A stretch of 64,000 nucleotides of DNA from Gemmatimonadota bacterium (GTDB taxonomy: Bacteria; Latescibacterota; UBA2968; GCA-2709665). The stretch spans positions 62,001 to 126,000 of the forward strand of contig JAPPJY010000078.1 of assembly GCA_028874335.1 (NCBI GenBank). The letters run 5' to 3'. The position numbers were made by a program, and so were the translations under genes. Position 1 is the stretch's first letter, and every line of letters starts with the position of its first letter. The notes beneath the pieces were generated by a model. The model was not told the origin of the DNA and did not search any database. It saw nothing but the letters and a program-made list of their open reading frames with translations. This document shows positions 52,968 to 62,827 of the stretch, in pieces.

Positions 52968-53705
52968 ATGGAAGATTCCGCGGAGTCTCAGCAGGTGGAA
53001 AGTGGAGAGGAGATGGGTATCGTCAGCAGGATGATCGGAGCGTTATTCTCACCCGGACGCACATTCGCCGCTGTAAACGCGCAGGTCGATCACCGGGACT
53101 GGTATCTCCCGATGATCATCATCGTGGTTGTGGGCATGATTTCCGCGTACCAGCTCATGCCAGCCGCGCAGACGGCCGGTATGGAGGCCGTTCAGGAGCA
53201 GTTAGCGCAAGATGAATCCCTTACGGAAGAGCAGCGGGCGCTGGCCCTGGAAAGCGCGCAGAAGATGATGGGACTGGGCGCCGTTGTCTTCGGGTCTCTT
53301 GGATCAGCCGTAACGATCTTTATCCAGGCGGTGATATTTTTCGTGCTCGCCAATTTCGTATTCGGCGGCGACGGCACGTTCAAGAAAACCCTGGCCGTTG
53401 TGAGCTACAGCTCCCTCGTGGTCATCCCCGCCGCCATCGTAACGTTGTTGCTTGCAGCGGCATGGGATTCAGCAACGGTGCAGGTTGGGCTAGGCCTGCT
53501 TGTGCCTGAATCCATGAAAGGGAGTTTCGCGGACCACGCGCTTTCCATGATCACGGTCTTCGCCGTGTGGAAATACCTGCTGATCGCGGTGGGTCTGGGG
53601 GCTGTTGCGGGGATACGAACGAGGCTCGCGGGGATGGGGGTCTTCGGACTCTGGATCCTCTACGTCCTCGCCGCCGCCTTCGCACGGTCCGCTGTTACCG
53701 TTTGA
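52968..53705 (+). CDS. YIP1-family membrane protein
   Basis: 245 residues; GGAGGAG precedes the ATG. The N-terminal cytoplasmic part ends in MIGALFSPGRTFAAVNAQ, the amphipathic entry of YIP1/YIPF-like domains. Then come about five membrane helices (LPMIIIVVVGMISAYQLM, IQAVIFFVLANFVFGGDGTF, VIPAAIVTLLLAAAWDS, KYLLIAVGLGAVAGIRTRL, LWILYVLAAAFARS). Bacterial YIP1 proteins have no settled function; some occur with transport or secretion genes. It stands alone, with a long hairpin downstream. Confidence 0.8.
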   Translation: MEDSAESQQVESGEEMGIVSRMIGALFSPGRTFAAVNAQVDHRDWYLPMIIIVVVGMISAYQLMPAAQTAGMEAVQEQLAQDESLTEEQRALALESAQKMMGLGAVVFGSLGSAVTIFIQAVIFFVLANFVFGGDGTFKKTLAVVSYSSLVVIPAAIVTLLLAAAWDSATVQVGLGLLVPESMKGSFADHALSMITVFAVWKYLLIAVGLGAVAGIRTRLAGMGVFGLWILYVLAAAFARSAVTV

Positions 53706-53723
53706 CGGTGGGGTACAGGTATC

Positions 53724-53796
53724 ACACAGAGACGCGGCCAGGTAGTTGAAAAGCTCGGAAATACAGTGAGCATTCAACAGTCTGGCCGCGCTGTGT
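53724..53796. terminator. Long imperfect palindrome downstream of the YIP1 gene
   Basis: ACACAG, CGCGGCCAG and GTTGAA on the left (53724-53750) pair with TTCAAC, CTGGCCGCG and CTGTGT on the right (53773-53796). A pyrimidine-rich stretch follows. It could end transcription from the left or be a small structured repeat; no terminal T-run of normal quality is present. Confidence 0.45.
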
Positions 53797-53892
53797 TTCT
53801 ACGATTCTTTCTTTAAAATAGTTTCCGATTGCTCAATCGGACGTTACTGATCCCTGGCTTACATTAACAGTTCCACCAGGCTTACACGGTCG

Positions 53893-54207
53893 TCACGTCT
53901 GCTCATAGACCGCCTCCGCTGAGTTGAGTATTTCGTTTCGAAGCAGCCAATTCGGGTTGCTCTCGACCCCCCTGAAGGTGTGAAGATCGACTCTTCTCCC
54001 GTAAATTTCCGACAGCTCATCCTGCATGGTGAGGAACTCCAGTCCCGGCGTCTTGCCAGGCTCGAACTCCACGATCACATCCACGTCGCTCTCGGCAGTG
54101 AAGTCGTCTCGGAGAACCGAACCGAAAAGTGCCAGCCGCTTGATCCCGTTCCGCTGGCAGAACGCGGCGATTTCATCTTTCGGAATGTCGATTCTTGCGT
54201 TCACCAA
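53893..54207 (-). CDS. MNT-type nucleotidyltransferase (minimal NTase) 1
   Basis: 104 residues; TTG start (GGGAG upstream) with a GTG alternative one codon on. Hallmark NTase motifs are present: LALFGSVLRDDFTAESDVDV (GS-x-DxD nucleotide and metal site), VIVEFEPGKTPGLEFLT and DELSEIYGRRVDLHTF. Such small proteins (MntA-like) often transfer AMP to partner HEPN toxins or DNA-associated proteins. No HEPN partner is adjacent; the neighbours are Fic genes. It begins seven bases after the Fic 2 stop, so it is probably cotranslated from the same message. Confidence 0.8.
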   Translation of the reverse strand: MVNARIDIPKDEIAAFCQRNGIKRLALFGSVLRDDFTAESDVDVIVEFEPGKTPGLEFLTMQDELSEIYGRRVDLHTFRGVESNPNWLLRNEILNSAEAVYEQT

Positions 54208-54213
54208 TTGCAG

Positions 54214-55383
54214 CTATCTCCCACTTGAAGGAACCCGAAACGGCCTAAGATTCAGCATCGTCTCTTTATTGGCGACGTAGCTATTCCCCTCACACCTGAT
54301 CCAATGCTTATCTACTAGCCATTGTAAATCCTTCGTCATATTGGATGGATTGTCCTCGTACAACGGACCTAAACTCTCAGCCGACAAGATAAGCGCCAAT
54401 GCGCTTACTGCTTGATCGCTTTTTGATAGTTCCAGCAGCAGGTCGCGGCGTCGTTTGCCGTCGACAGTATCCTGTTTCGGGAAATGTTGATATACATGGT
54501 GCCGCCAAACAATATCCAGATGCTGCTTCCAGATCATCTCCAATTGACCGTTAAGTCCGTCGAGGAATCCCTGCACGGCATAGTAGAGAAAGGGTACGAT
54601 CTCTCCTCCGGATTGGCTGGTCCGCGCGAGTTGGCGCGCGTATTCGGCTCGTGTCGCGCTATAATGGCTACTCAACAGGTGACAGGCGGGTACCGGTATG
54701 CCCGCCTGCAACAAAATAGCGAGTTCCAGCAGTCTCGCTGTGCGACCGTTTCCGTCGCCAAACGGATGGATCCAGGCGACGTAGAGATGAGCTAAAACCG
54801 CCTTAATGATTGCGAATGTAATCTCTTCGCCTTCGGGCACCTTGAATTCATCCCGTAGCCAGTGGCACAGCTTATCCGCCAGGTATTCGCAATCCTCTGC
54901 GGGCGCTCCTCGATACCGCCCTCCTACGCCCACGGAGTGGGTGCGAATCGTACCCGGAATGGAACCCTCTTGCTGATTGAGCTTGTCAAGAACAGCCCGA
55001 TTTATCTCCGTAATCCATTCAATATCCAGGGGTTCGACCGACCCCTCGCGCATTCCCTCGATGGTGGCGTTGATCGCCTTTACGATGTTGTCGACCTCCT
55101 GCGCCAGATACTCGCGGGAGGGAGGCAGATCCAGTTCGCCATCCAAATGCCGCAACACATCATCTTCGGTCAGGGTATTTCCTTCAATTGCGGTGGTGGC
55201 ATGGACGCCCTTGGCCAGATAAACCTTATACAGGTCCTCCGCCGAGTCATGTACCAGTGGCACCCTTGAGATGTGCTCGATCTTGGACGTACATTCACCC
55301 AGCTTCATCCAAAGCGTATAGGGGACGTCACGCAGATCGATCTGAAACGTGATCCAGGGATGGGTCTTTTCGTATTGCCTCAT
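54214..55383 (-). CDS. Fic-family AMPylator-like protein 2
   Basis: 389 residues, with the ATG at 55383 inside the end of the preceding gene. The Fic core has HPFGDGNGRTARLLE (catalytic His and nucleotide loop). The inhibitory helix motif TTAIEGN lies N-terminal to the core, making it a class II Fic in which the Glu blocks ATP until released. An ~80-residue C-terminal region (DLLLELSKSDQAVSALALIL, MTKDLQWLVDKHWIRCEGNS) is winged-helix-like. Fic proteins transfer AMP or phosphates to target proteins. The gene lies second in a four-gene Fic/NTase run. Confidence 0.88.
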   Translation of the reverse strand: MRQYEKTHPWITFQIDLRDVPYTLWMKLGECTSKIEHISRVPLVHDSAEDLYKVYLAKGVHATTAIEGNTLTEDDVLRHLDGELDLPPSREYLAQEVDNIVKAINATIEGMREGSVEPLDIEWITEINRAVLDKLNQQEGSIPGTIRTHSVGVGGRYRGAPAEDCEYLADKLCHWLRDEFKVPEGEEITFAIIKAVLAHLYVAWIHPFGDGNGRTARLLELAILLQAGIPVPACHLLSSHYSATRAEYARQLARTSQSGGEIVPFLYYAVQGFLDGLNGQLEMIWKQHLDIVWRHHVYQHFPKQDTVDGKRRRDLLLELSKSDQAVSALALILSAESLGPLYEDNPSNMTKDLQWLVDKHWIRCEGNSYVANKETMLNLRPFRVPSSGR

Positions 55384-56284
55384 GGTTTGCCTGGTTGCGC
55401 AAATCGTGCGCATCGGTTGTTTTGCGTGTGGTCTCTTTCACAAAGAGCGCGATCTCTTTGTCTATGTCCTCAACGTCTTCGATATCTTCGCCTCGGGCGG
55501 CACGCAGAAGGTGTTTCAGTGTGTACTCGCAGCAGCCGGCAACATACGAGATGAATTCCGTCAGGTCTTCCGACTTGTCGGCCTGTACCAGCGATTCGAT
55601 GTATCGGTTTCTTTCCTGGATGGGGACGATCGCTGCGGTGTAGTCGTGTTTGATCAGAATCATGTTCATCAGCAGCCGCGCCATGCGACCGTTCCCATCG
55701 TCGAACGGATGAATTCGGACAAAGCGGTAGTGAAAGGTGGCGGCGATGACGATGGGATGTTCGCCCTGGCTCTCGGCCCTTCTGTACCAGTCGATGAGGT
55801 CTCCCATCGCAGGCTTGACCTGGTCGGGCGCTGTGAAATAGTAGATTTCGCCGGTTGACGTCCGGACGTTGTTGGGCTGAGTTTTGTAGTTGCCGATTGT
55901 TATGTGTCGTTTCCCGGGCCGTCCGTCGGGTGTCAGTGCGTCGACTTCATACGGCTCTTTCAATAATACCTTGTGAAGATTACGGATGAAGACCTCGTTG
56001 AGTTCTTCTTTGTTTTTGACCGCGTGTTCGATAGCCTTTACCGCTTCATTGTGACCCTCGATGTCCAGATGATCGCGCATCGACTTTCCGTGCGCGGTAA
56101 GTCCGTGGAGGATGAGACTTCGCGTCTCCCCGAGGGTCAGGCTGTTGCCTTCGATGGCATTTGAGTGATAGTTCGACTCGATGCGGAGCTTCTGTTCAAT
56201 CCGCCCCACCACATCTGAAGGCAGCGGCCTCAGTGCATCCAGTTCCGCTTTCAGCCGATCGATATTTTCGACAGCGTCGCCCAT
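55328..56284 (-). CDS. Fic-family AMPylator-like protein 1
   Basis: 318 residues from the ATG at 56284. The motifs are YHSNAIEGN (inhibitory helix, near residue 43) and RIHPFDDGNGRMARLLM (catalytic HPFxxGNGR). The helix bundle between them is of normal length (NEAVKAIEHAVKNKEE, LNEVFIRNLHKVLL). The last ~50 residues (IEDVEDIDKEIALFVKETTR onward) are charged and overlap the next Fic start by 56 bases in another frame. Both Fic proteins keep all catalytic and inhibitory residues. Targets are unknown; a toxin-antitoxin or stress role is one possibility. Confidence 0.88.
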   Translation of the reverse strand: MGDAVENIDRLKAELDALRPLPSDVVGRIEQKLRIESNYHSNAIEGNSLTLGETRSLILHGLTAHGKSMRDHLDIEGHNEAVKAIEHAVKNKEELNEVFIRNLHKVLLKEPYEVDALTPDGRPGKRHITIGNYKTQPNNVRTSTGEIYYFTAPDQVKPAMGDLIDWYRRAESQGEHPIVIAATFHYRFVRIHPFDDGNGRMARLLMNMILIKHDYTAAIVPIQERNRYIESLVQADKSEDLTEFISYVAGCCEYTLKHLLRAARGEDIEDVEDIDKEIALFVKETTRKTTDAHDLRNQANHEAIRKDPSLDHVSDRSA

Positions 56285-56394
56285 GGTCTTTCTTCTTGAT
56301 TCAATGACGTGCCCAACAGAATACTGTATCAGCAAGAGACAACTGACCGGTCTCGATGTCTTGCCGTCTGCTCGCAGGCCACGATACCGGCGAA

Positions 56395-56706
56395 TCAGAC
56401 TCCATAAACTTCGATACCTTCCTCGAGGGCGTTCTTGTAGATCAATCTGTCATTATCCTTGTGCTGTTCCAGGTCCCTTACGGTTGCCACGACGATATCA
56501 AATGGCACGCGTAAACCCTTAATCTCACGGTAGAGTTTCTGTGCGGTCCGGCGGCGGTGCACACCATCGGGCATGACGACGAGCAGGTCAATGTCGCTCT
56601 GCTCTCCCGGTTCATTCCTGGCCGCCGATCCGAAAAGCACGATTCGCAAGGGGTTTACGCGTTTTACGACCTCGCCGACGAGCCTGTCTATTGTCGAATC
56701 AGGCAT
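56395..56706 (-). CDS. MNT-type nucleotidyltransferase 2
   Basis: 103 residues from the ATG at 56706 (GAAGAGA upstream; the longer frame to 56778 was rejected). Motifs are LRIVLFGSAARNEPGEQSDI followed by DLLVVMPDG (GS and DxD metal site), then VPFDIVVATVRDLEQH. It differs clearly from NTase 1, so it is not a recent duplicate. The gap to Fic 1 is 110 bases. Order on the minus strand is NTase 2, Fic 1, Fic 2, NTase 1, a nearly symmetrical arrangement. No HEPN-domain gene is found in the flanks. Confidence 0.8.
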   Translation of the reverse strand: MPDSTIDRLVGEVVKRVNPLRIVLFGSAARNEPGEQSDIDLLVVMPDGVHRRRTAQKLYREIKGLRVPFDIVVATVRDLEQHKDNDRLIYKNALEEGIEVYGV

Positions 56707-56802
56707 GAGTCTCTTCTCTCGAGTGTGTGCGGGCTGATTTGTTTCTAAATGTATACGCAATGACGTGGAGAACGTCAAGGGGAAGGCAGATCGGAAGGGA
56801 TT

Positions 56803-57555
56803 TCAGCGCCGTAGCCGGAAGCCCTGGGCGGTGAGGAATTCATCCAGTTCGGCGCGGGCGTGAAACTGTCCGGTGCGCCCTGCCATGACATTTGTCCATC
56901 GCTCGTCGCCCTCGTGCATCCCCTGCGAGGCATAGAACTCGACCATCGTCCTGTCGTATTCCTCCATGGCCAGTTGATGGGTTTCGTCGCACAGGTATCG
57001 CTCGCGATGAAGGACCGCGTCGAGGGGCAAGCGCGGTTTGACTTCCGGCGCCTGCGCCGGGTACCCGATGCAGAAGCCGGCCACGGCCACGACGTACGGG
57101 GGCAGGTCGAGCAACCGGCCCACCGATTTCGGGTTGTTCCGCATCGCGCCGATCATGCAGATGCCCAATCCCAGCGATTCCGCGGCGATCGCCACATTCT
57201 GCATCATGAGTGCCACGTCCACTGTCGCGATCATCAGCGCTTCCGCATAGTCCCCGTCAAACCGCTCCGCCTCGTGCATTTGGTTGGCCATCCTGTCCCG
57301 GTGCAGATCCGCGCAGAAGGCCAGAAACGCCGCGCTCTGGTGTATCTGCACCTGATCGGCGCACAGTTCGGCCAGTCGCTTCTTCCGCTTTGGATCGGCC
57401 ACGTGAATGACGGTGTAGGCCTGCACATTGCTGGACGTGCTCGCCTGCTGACCGCACCGGATCAGCGTTTCGAGCACACCGTCGGGTAACGGCCGGTTCC
57501 GGAACCTGCGGATACTTCTGTGAGAAAGCAGGAGGTCGATGGTAGGATTTGTCAT
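56803..57555 (-). CDS. Nitroreductase-family flavoprotein (NfsA-like)
   Basis: 250 residues. FMN-binding positions are visible: LLSHRSIRRFRNRPLPDGVL (phosphate-binding Arg cluster), AGQQASTSSN-like CGQQASTSSNVQAYTVIHV, and MIGAMRNNPKSVGRLLDLP with VVAVAGFCIGYP. The C-terminal insertion (TMVEFYASQGMHEGDERWTN) fits NfsA/FRP-type NADPH:flavin oxidoreductases. It would reduce nitro-compounds or free flavins. It is upstream of an unrelated ATP synthase operon on the same strand. Confidence 0.85.
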   Translation of the reverse strand: MTNPTIDLLLSHRSIRRFRNRPLPDGVLETLIRCGQQASTSSNVQAYTVIHVADPKRKKRLAELCADQVQIHQSAAFLAFCADLHRDRMANQMHEAERFDGDYAEALMIATVDVALMMQNVAIAAESLGLGICMIGAMRNNPKSVGRLLDLPPYVVAVAGFCIGYPAQAPEVKPRLPLDAVLHRERYLCDETHQLAMEEYDRTMVEFYASQGMHEGDERWTNVMAGRTGQFHARAELDEFLTAQGFRLRR

Positions 57556-57584
57556 GTAGAAACCCTTGAAAGGTGAGAATTAAA

Positions 57585-57619
57585 GCAGCTATCAGCCGTC
57601 AGCCTTCAGCAGTCAGCTA
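57585..57619. repeat. Heptad-type repeat, locus 5
   Basis: AGCAGCTATCAGCCGTCAGC then CTTCAGCAGTCAGC, ~30 bases upstream of the nitroreductase start and next to repeat G. Confidence 0.6.
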
Positions 57620-57660
57620 AAGACGAAAGGCAAATTCAAATACCAAATCAAAAGCAAAAA

Positions 57661-57710
57661 CCCCTTTTCCCCAAATTCCCTGCCTACGGCGTGTTCCTTT
57701 TGAAGCGACC
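57661..57710. repeat. 50-bp repeat G, copy 2
   Basis: Same core as 29951-30000 (AAATTCCCTGCCTACGGCG, then GAAGCGACC); located between the nitroreductase gene and the atp terminator. Confidence 0.7.
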
Positions 57711-57719
57711 AATAGGAAC

Positions 57720-57752
57720 AAAAAAAGTGGGTGGGTTTTGAAACCCACCCAC
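57720..57752 (-). terminator. Rho-independent terminator of the atp operon
   Basis: Perfect stem GTGGGTGGGTTT/AAACCCACCCAC (57727-57752) with a 2-base loop, followed on the minus strand by seven T residues. Confidence 0.92.
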
Positions 57753-57789
57753 GCTGTACCGCGGCTGAGGCCTTGTCGTCCAGGGCGCC

Positions 57790-58194
57790 CTATTGCGCCC
57801 CGATCCGCAGCCGGTTGATCGCCCGCGCCAGCGCCAGGTTCGCCCGCGCCTCGTCGATCTGCTGATCGCGTTTTTGCGTAAGCATTTCCCGCGCGCGTTC
57901 TCTGGCGGCTTCGGCTCGGTTTACGTCAATATCCTGCGCGAATTCCGCCGTCTCGGCCAGCACGGTGACGCGGTCACGCTGCACCTCCGCGAATCCGCCG
58001 CTGATTGCGACCGACTTTGGTCCATTCTGCTGTTCGGAAAAGACGATCTCTCCAATATTGAGTGAGGCCAGCATCGGATGGTGTCCCGCCAGTACGCCAA
58101 ACCCTCCCTCGGTTCCCGGGGCCCGCACTTGCTCCACCTCGCCCGAGAAAACCGTCTTCTCCGGCGTTACAATTTCAAGCTGAAACGTCGGCAT
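57790..58194 (-). CDS. atpC: ATP synthase epsilon subunit
   Basis: 134 residues from the ATG at 58194 (the longer frame to 58383 is rejected since MPTFQLEIVTPEKTVFSGEV is the normal N-terminus). Epsilon is the central-stalk subunit that couples and regulates F1. The beta-sandwich (EGGFGVLAGHHPMLASLNIG, GGFAEVQRDRVTVLAETAEF) and C-terminal helical hairpin (AREMLTQKRDQQIDEARANL) are complete. Last gene of the operon; it is followed by a strong terminator. Confidence 0.93.
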   Translation of the reverse strand: MPTFQLEIVTPEKTVFSGEVEQVRAPGTEGGFGVLAGHHPMLASLNIGEIVFSEQQNGPKSVAISGGFAEVQRDRVTVLAETAEFAQDIDVNRAEAARERAREMLTQKRDQQIDEARANLALARAINRLRIGAQ

Positions 58195-58208
58195 CACGTT
58201 CCTGCGAT

Positions 58209-59701
<1,493 letters not shown>

Positions 59702-59785
59702 TAAGGCAAAAGACGAAAAGCAGATGGCACGGAATCGACAGGGTCTCCGAAAACAGTCTGTCGCAAAATGCGACAGTAACCAGCG

Positions 59786-60637
59786 CTACGCCACGGCCTC
59801 GGCGCCGCCAATGATGTCCATCAATTCCAGGGTAATGGAGGACTGGCGCACCTTGTTCATCTCGCGCGTCAATTCTTCGATCAGGTCACCGGCATTTTTA
59901 GTTGCGTTATCCATCGCCGCCATGCGCGCGGCCTGCTCTCCGGCATTGGACTCCAGAAGGGCGCGCCAGACCTGAAAATTCACGTGTCTCGGAACGAGCG
60001 TTTCAAGCAATTGCGCCGGGTCCGGCTCAAAGATGTATTCGCCGGCGGCGCTTTCTTCGCCGGTTTCCCGGGGCACGATCGGCAGAAGCCGGTTGATTGC
60101 CGGCTCCTGGCGTCCGAGGGAGAGAAACTCGTTGTTGGCAATCCACACCTGGTCCACGTCGCCGGACATGAATCGACTCGTCAGGTCCCGCGCGATGGAA
60201 ACGGCCTGGCCGAGATGCAGGTGGGCGAACACGTCCAGGTATTCCCGTCTGATCGTCAATCCGCGCTGTCGAAAAAAATCCCGCCCCTTCCTTCCAATTG
60301 CGACGAGCTCAACTTCACCCTGTGCTTCGAGTTCCGATAGCACCCTCCGGCAGATTCCGGCGTTGAACCCGCCGCACAGTCCGCGGTCCGCGGTCACAAC
60401 CGCGACCGAGATTCTGCCGGATTCGCCCTGCCGGAACAGGGGATGCCGGTCCGCGTCTATACTTGCGGTAAGGCGTTGAAGAATACGGTCCAGTTGTTCG
60501 GCATAGGGCCGGGCAGCCAGAATCGCGTCCTGGGCTTTCCGCACCCTGGCCGCGGCCACGAGTTGCATGGCGTGGGTGACTTTCTGGATATTCTTGACGC
60601 CGGTCACCCGGTTTCGGAGTTGACGCAATGTCGCCAC
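59786..60637 (-). CDS. atpG: ATP synthase gamma subunit
   Basis: 283 residues starting at GTG, with GGAGGGG upstream. Central rotor shaft: N-terminal helix LRQLRNRVTGVKNIQKVTHA, then MQLVAAARVRKAQDA. The central Rossmann-like domain is ISVAVVTADRGLCGGFNAGI, and the C-terminal helix ends IEELTREMNKVRQSSITLEL (ITxEL/MDIIGGAEA). Length and motifs are normal. It starts 20 bases after the atpA stop. Confidence 0.93.
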   Translation of the reverse strand: MATLRQLRNRVTGVKNIQKVTHAMQLVAAARVRKAQDAILAARPYAEQLDRILQRLTASIDADRHPLFRQGESGRISVAVVTADRGLCGGFNAGICRRVLSELEAQGEVELVAIGRKGRDFFRQRGLTIRREYLDVFAHLHLGQAVSIARDLTSRFMSGDVDQVWIANNEFLSLGRQEPAINRLLPIVPRETGEESAAGEYIFEPDPAQLLETLVPRHVNFQVWRALLESNAGEQAARMAAMDNATKNAGDLIEELTREMNKVRQSSITLELMDIIGGAEAVA

Positions 60638-60656
60638 CGGCTACCCCTCCGTACGT

Positions 60657-62177
60657 CTACGCCGACGCCTGAAAGCCGCGCTTGACACGCTCGATGGCGG
60701 CATCGATGACGCTTCGCGCCTCGTCGCTCAACTCTTCGGTATTCGAAATCTCGTCCACGACGTCCTGGTGGTGGTCGCGCATATAAGAAAGCACCTCGGC
60801 CTCGAATCGTCTGACGTCCTCCGTGGGCAGTTCATCGATGCTCGCGCCAACGGTCAGAGACACCACCTGCGCTCCGAGCGACATCGGCATGTACTGGTCC
60901 TGCTTGAGGATTTCGATCAGCTTCTCGCCGCGGTTCAGCAGGTTGCGCGTGGCCGTATCCAGGTCCGATGCCCCGAACTGCGCGAAGGCCTGCACCTCGT
61001 TGTATCGCGCGATATCGCCGCTCAAAGTACCTGAAACCGCCCTCATGGCTCGGGTCTTCGCCGAGCTGACCCTGGAGACGGAAGCGCCGACGTCCATTGC
61101 CGGCCGGATGCCCGAGTAGAACAATTCCGGCTTCAGCAGAATCTGCCCGTCCGTTATGGAAATGACGTTGGTCGGCACGAACGTGGATACGTCCCCTTCC
61201 AGGATCTCGATGATGGGCAGCGCCGTGAGAGAGCCCCCGCCCTCTTCGTCGCTCAGTTTGCAGGCGCGTTCCAGAAGGCGCGAGTGCAGGTAGAACACGT
61301 CGCCGGGATAGGCTTCCCGTCCGGGCGGCCGGCGCAGGACCAGGGCCATTTCACGGTATGCCCAGGCCTGCTTTGAGAGATCGTCGTACACGATCAGTGC
61401 GTGTTCGCCCTTGTCGCGGAAGTACTCGCCCATCGAGCAACCGGCATAGGGGGCCAGGAACTGGAGCGGCGCGGGGTCGCTGGCCGTGGCCGAAACCACG
61501 ATGGTGTACCCCAGGGCGCCGTTCGCCTCGAGCTCGGCGACGACCTTGGCCACGGACGACGCCTTTTGTCCGATGCCCACGTAGATACATTTGACGCCGC
61601 TGTCTTTCTGATTGATAATCGCATCCAGACCGATGGCCGTCTTCCCGGTCTGCCGATCGCCGATAATCAACTCGCGCTGTCCGCGTCCGATCGGCGTTGC
61701 GGCATCCACCACCTTGATTCCGGTCTGCAGCGCCTCTTCCACCGGCTGGCGTTGAATCACTCCGGGCGCAATCCGTTCCACGGGCAGCGTCTGCGAAGTC
61801 TGAACCGGCCCTTTGCCATCCAGCGGCTCACCCAGGGGCGTAACCACGCGACCCAGCAATTCGTCTCCAACGGGCACCTCGACGACGCGTCCTGTCCGCT
61901 TGACCTGGTCGCCTTCCTTGATTGCCGTGTCGTCTCCGAAGAGGACGCACCCGACATTGTCTTCCTCCAGGTTGAACGCCATGCCCATGATGTTCTCGGG
62001 AAACGCCACCAGTTCGCTGGCCTGCGCGTTGCCCAGACCGTGAACGCGCGCCACGCCGTCGCCCACCTGCAGCACGGTCCCGGTTTCGTAAACGTCAATG
62101 TCCCGTTCGGCCTCCAGAATCTGCTGTTTGAGAATATCGGAGACTTCATCGGGGCGAATCTGCAAGTTCATCGCCAT
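60657..62177 (-). CDS. atpA: ATP synthase alpha subunit
   Basis: 506 residues. Non-catalytic nucleotide-binding F1 subunit. Motifs are [18 protein letters not shown] (N-terminus interacting with delta/b), [19 protein letters not shown] (P-loop near 170), [20 protein letters not shown], and [20 protein letters not shown] (Arg-finger region). Two ATGs (62177 and 62171) are possible starts; GAGGTG lies nine bases before the first. A 70-bp derivative of repeat B lies in the gap before it. Confidence 0.95.
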   Translation of the reverse strand: MAMNLQIRPDEVSDILKQQILEAERDIDVYETGTVLQVGDGVARVHGLGNAQASELVAFPENIMGMAFNLEEDNVGCVLFGDDTAIKEGDQVKRTGRVVEVPVGDELLGRVVTPLGEPLDGKGPVQTSQTLPVERIAPGVIQRQPVEEALQTGIKVVDAATPIGRGQRELIIGDRQTGKTAIGLDAIINQKDSGVKCIYVGIGQKASSVAKVVAELEANGALGYTIVVSATASDPAPLQFLAPYAGCSMGEYFRDKGEHALIVYDDLSKQAWAYREMALVLRRPPGREAYPGDVFYLHSRLLERACKLSDEEGGGSLTALPIIEILEGDVSTFVPTNVISITDGQILLKPELFYSGIRPAMDVGASVSRVSSAKTRAMRAVSGTLSGDIARYNEVQAFAQFGASDLDTATRNLLNRGEKLIEILKQDQYMPMSLGAQVVSLTVGASIDELPTEDVRRFEAEVLSYMRDHHQDVVDEISNTEELSDEARSVIDAAIERVKRGFQASA

Positions 62178-62198
62178 AAGTGTCTACACCTCGGTTAT

Positions 62199-62268
62199 CA
62201 GCCCGTTGGAAAAGTCCATCCTGTCTGTGGCCGGCTCGCATGAAGAGCAGCTTTTTCCGCGGTCTGCT
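62199..62268 (+). mobile_element. Internally deleted derivative of repeat element B
   Basis: CAGCCCGTTGGAAAAGTCCA at the left and, inverted at the right, AGCTTTTTCCGCGGTCTG: both termini of element B with only ~30 bases between. It sits in the atpH-atpA gap; the TAG stop of atpH (62267-62269) lies at the right terminus. Confidence 0.6.
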
Positions 62269-62812
62269 ATGATACACCCGAAACCAGTCTCTGGCGCATC
62301 CGGTTCAGCTGCGCTTCGAGGGTTGCGTCGAAAACGTGGTCACCCATCCTGGTTACAAAGCCGGCTTTGAGTCCCTGGTCGATTTCGACGTCCAGCCGTA
62401 CCTGCTTTCCGGAATAAGCCGACAACCGCTGCGCTAGCCTGTCGCGCTGGTCCTGCGAGAGTTCCTGCGCCGACCGCACGTATGCGGTGACCAGACCCCG
62501 TTGCTCGTCCAGGAGCGTCAGAAACGCCCGGATGATGCTGTCGAGTCCCCGCTCGCGCCGTTTGTCGCACAACAGCAGCAGGAAACTCAGGGTGAGGTCC
62601 CCGATCCGGCCGGAGAAAAGCCTCCGGACCGCCGTCCGCTTCTGTTCCGGATAGATCAGGGGGTCACTGAGAAAGGCACGCAGGTCTTCCGATTCCCTGA
62701 TCAGGTTCAGAAGGCTCTCGAGGTCCTCGCGCACCCGGTCCAGCGCGCCCCGCTCCTGGGCCGCCTGGATGAGCGCCCTGGCATAACGCATTGCGACGGG
62801 GGTTTCGTTCAA
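62267..62812 (-). CDS. atpH: ATP synthase delta subunit
   Basis: 181 residues. The track start is TTG (GGAGCGGAGC directly upstream); an ATG at 62791 would give a short N-terminus. Peripheral-stalk subunit linking b to alpha. Motifs are AMRYARALIQAAQERGALDR, FLSDPLIYPEQKRTAVRRLF, TYVRSAQELSQD-like VTAYVRSAQELSQDQRDRL, and the terminal KAGFVTRMGDHVFDATLEAQ (VRIGDxVxDGS-like). Its end overlaps the mini-repeat B terminus. Confidence 0.92.
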   Translation of the reverse strand: MNETPVAMRYARALIQAAQERGALDRVREDLESLLNLIRESEDLRAFLSDPLIYPEQKRTAVRRLFSGRIGDLTLSFLLLLCDKRRERGLDSIIRAFLTLLDEQRGLVTAYVRSAQELSQDQRDRLAQRLSAYSGKQVRLDVEIDQGLKAGFVTRMGDHVFDATLEAQLNRMRQRLVSGVS

Positions 62813-62827
62813 GCTCCGCTCCGGAAA

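Noticed and set aside
57038..57489. Plus-strand frames within the nitroreductase gene
   Set aside because: Antisense shadows; all flavin-binding motifs lie on the minus strand.
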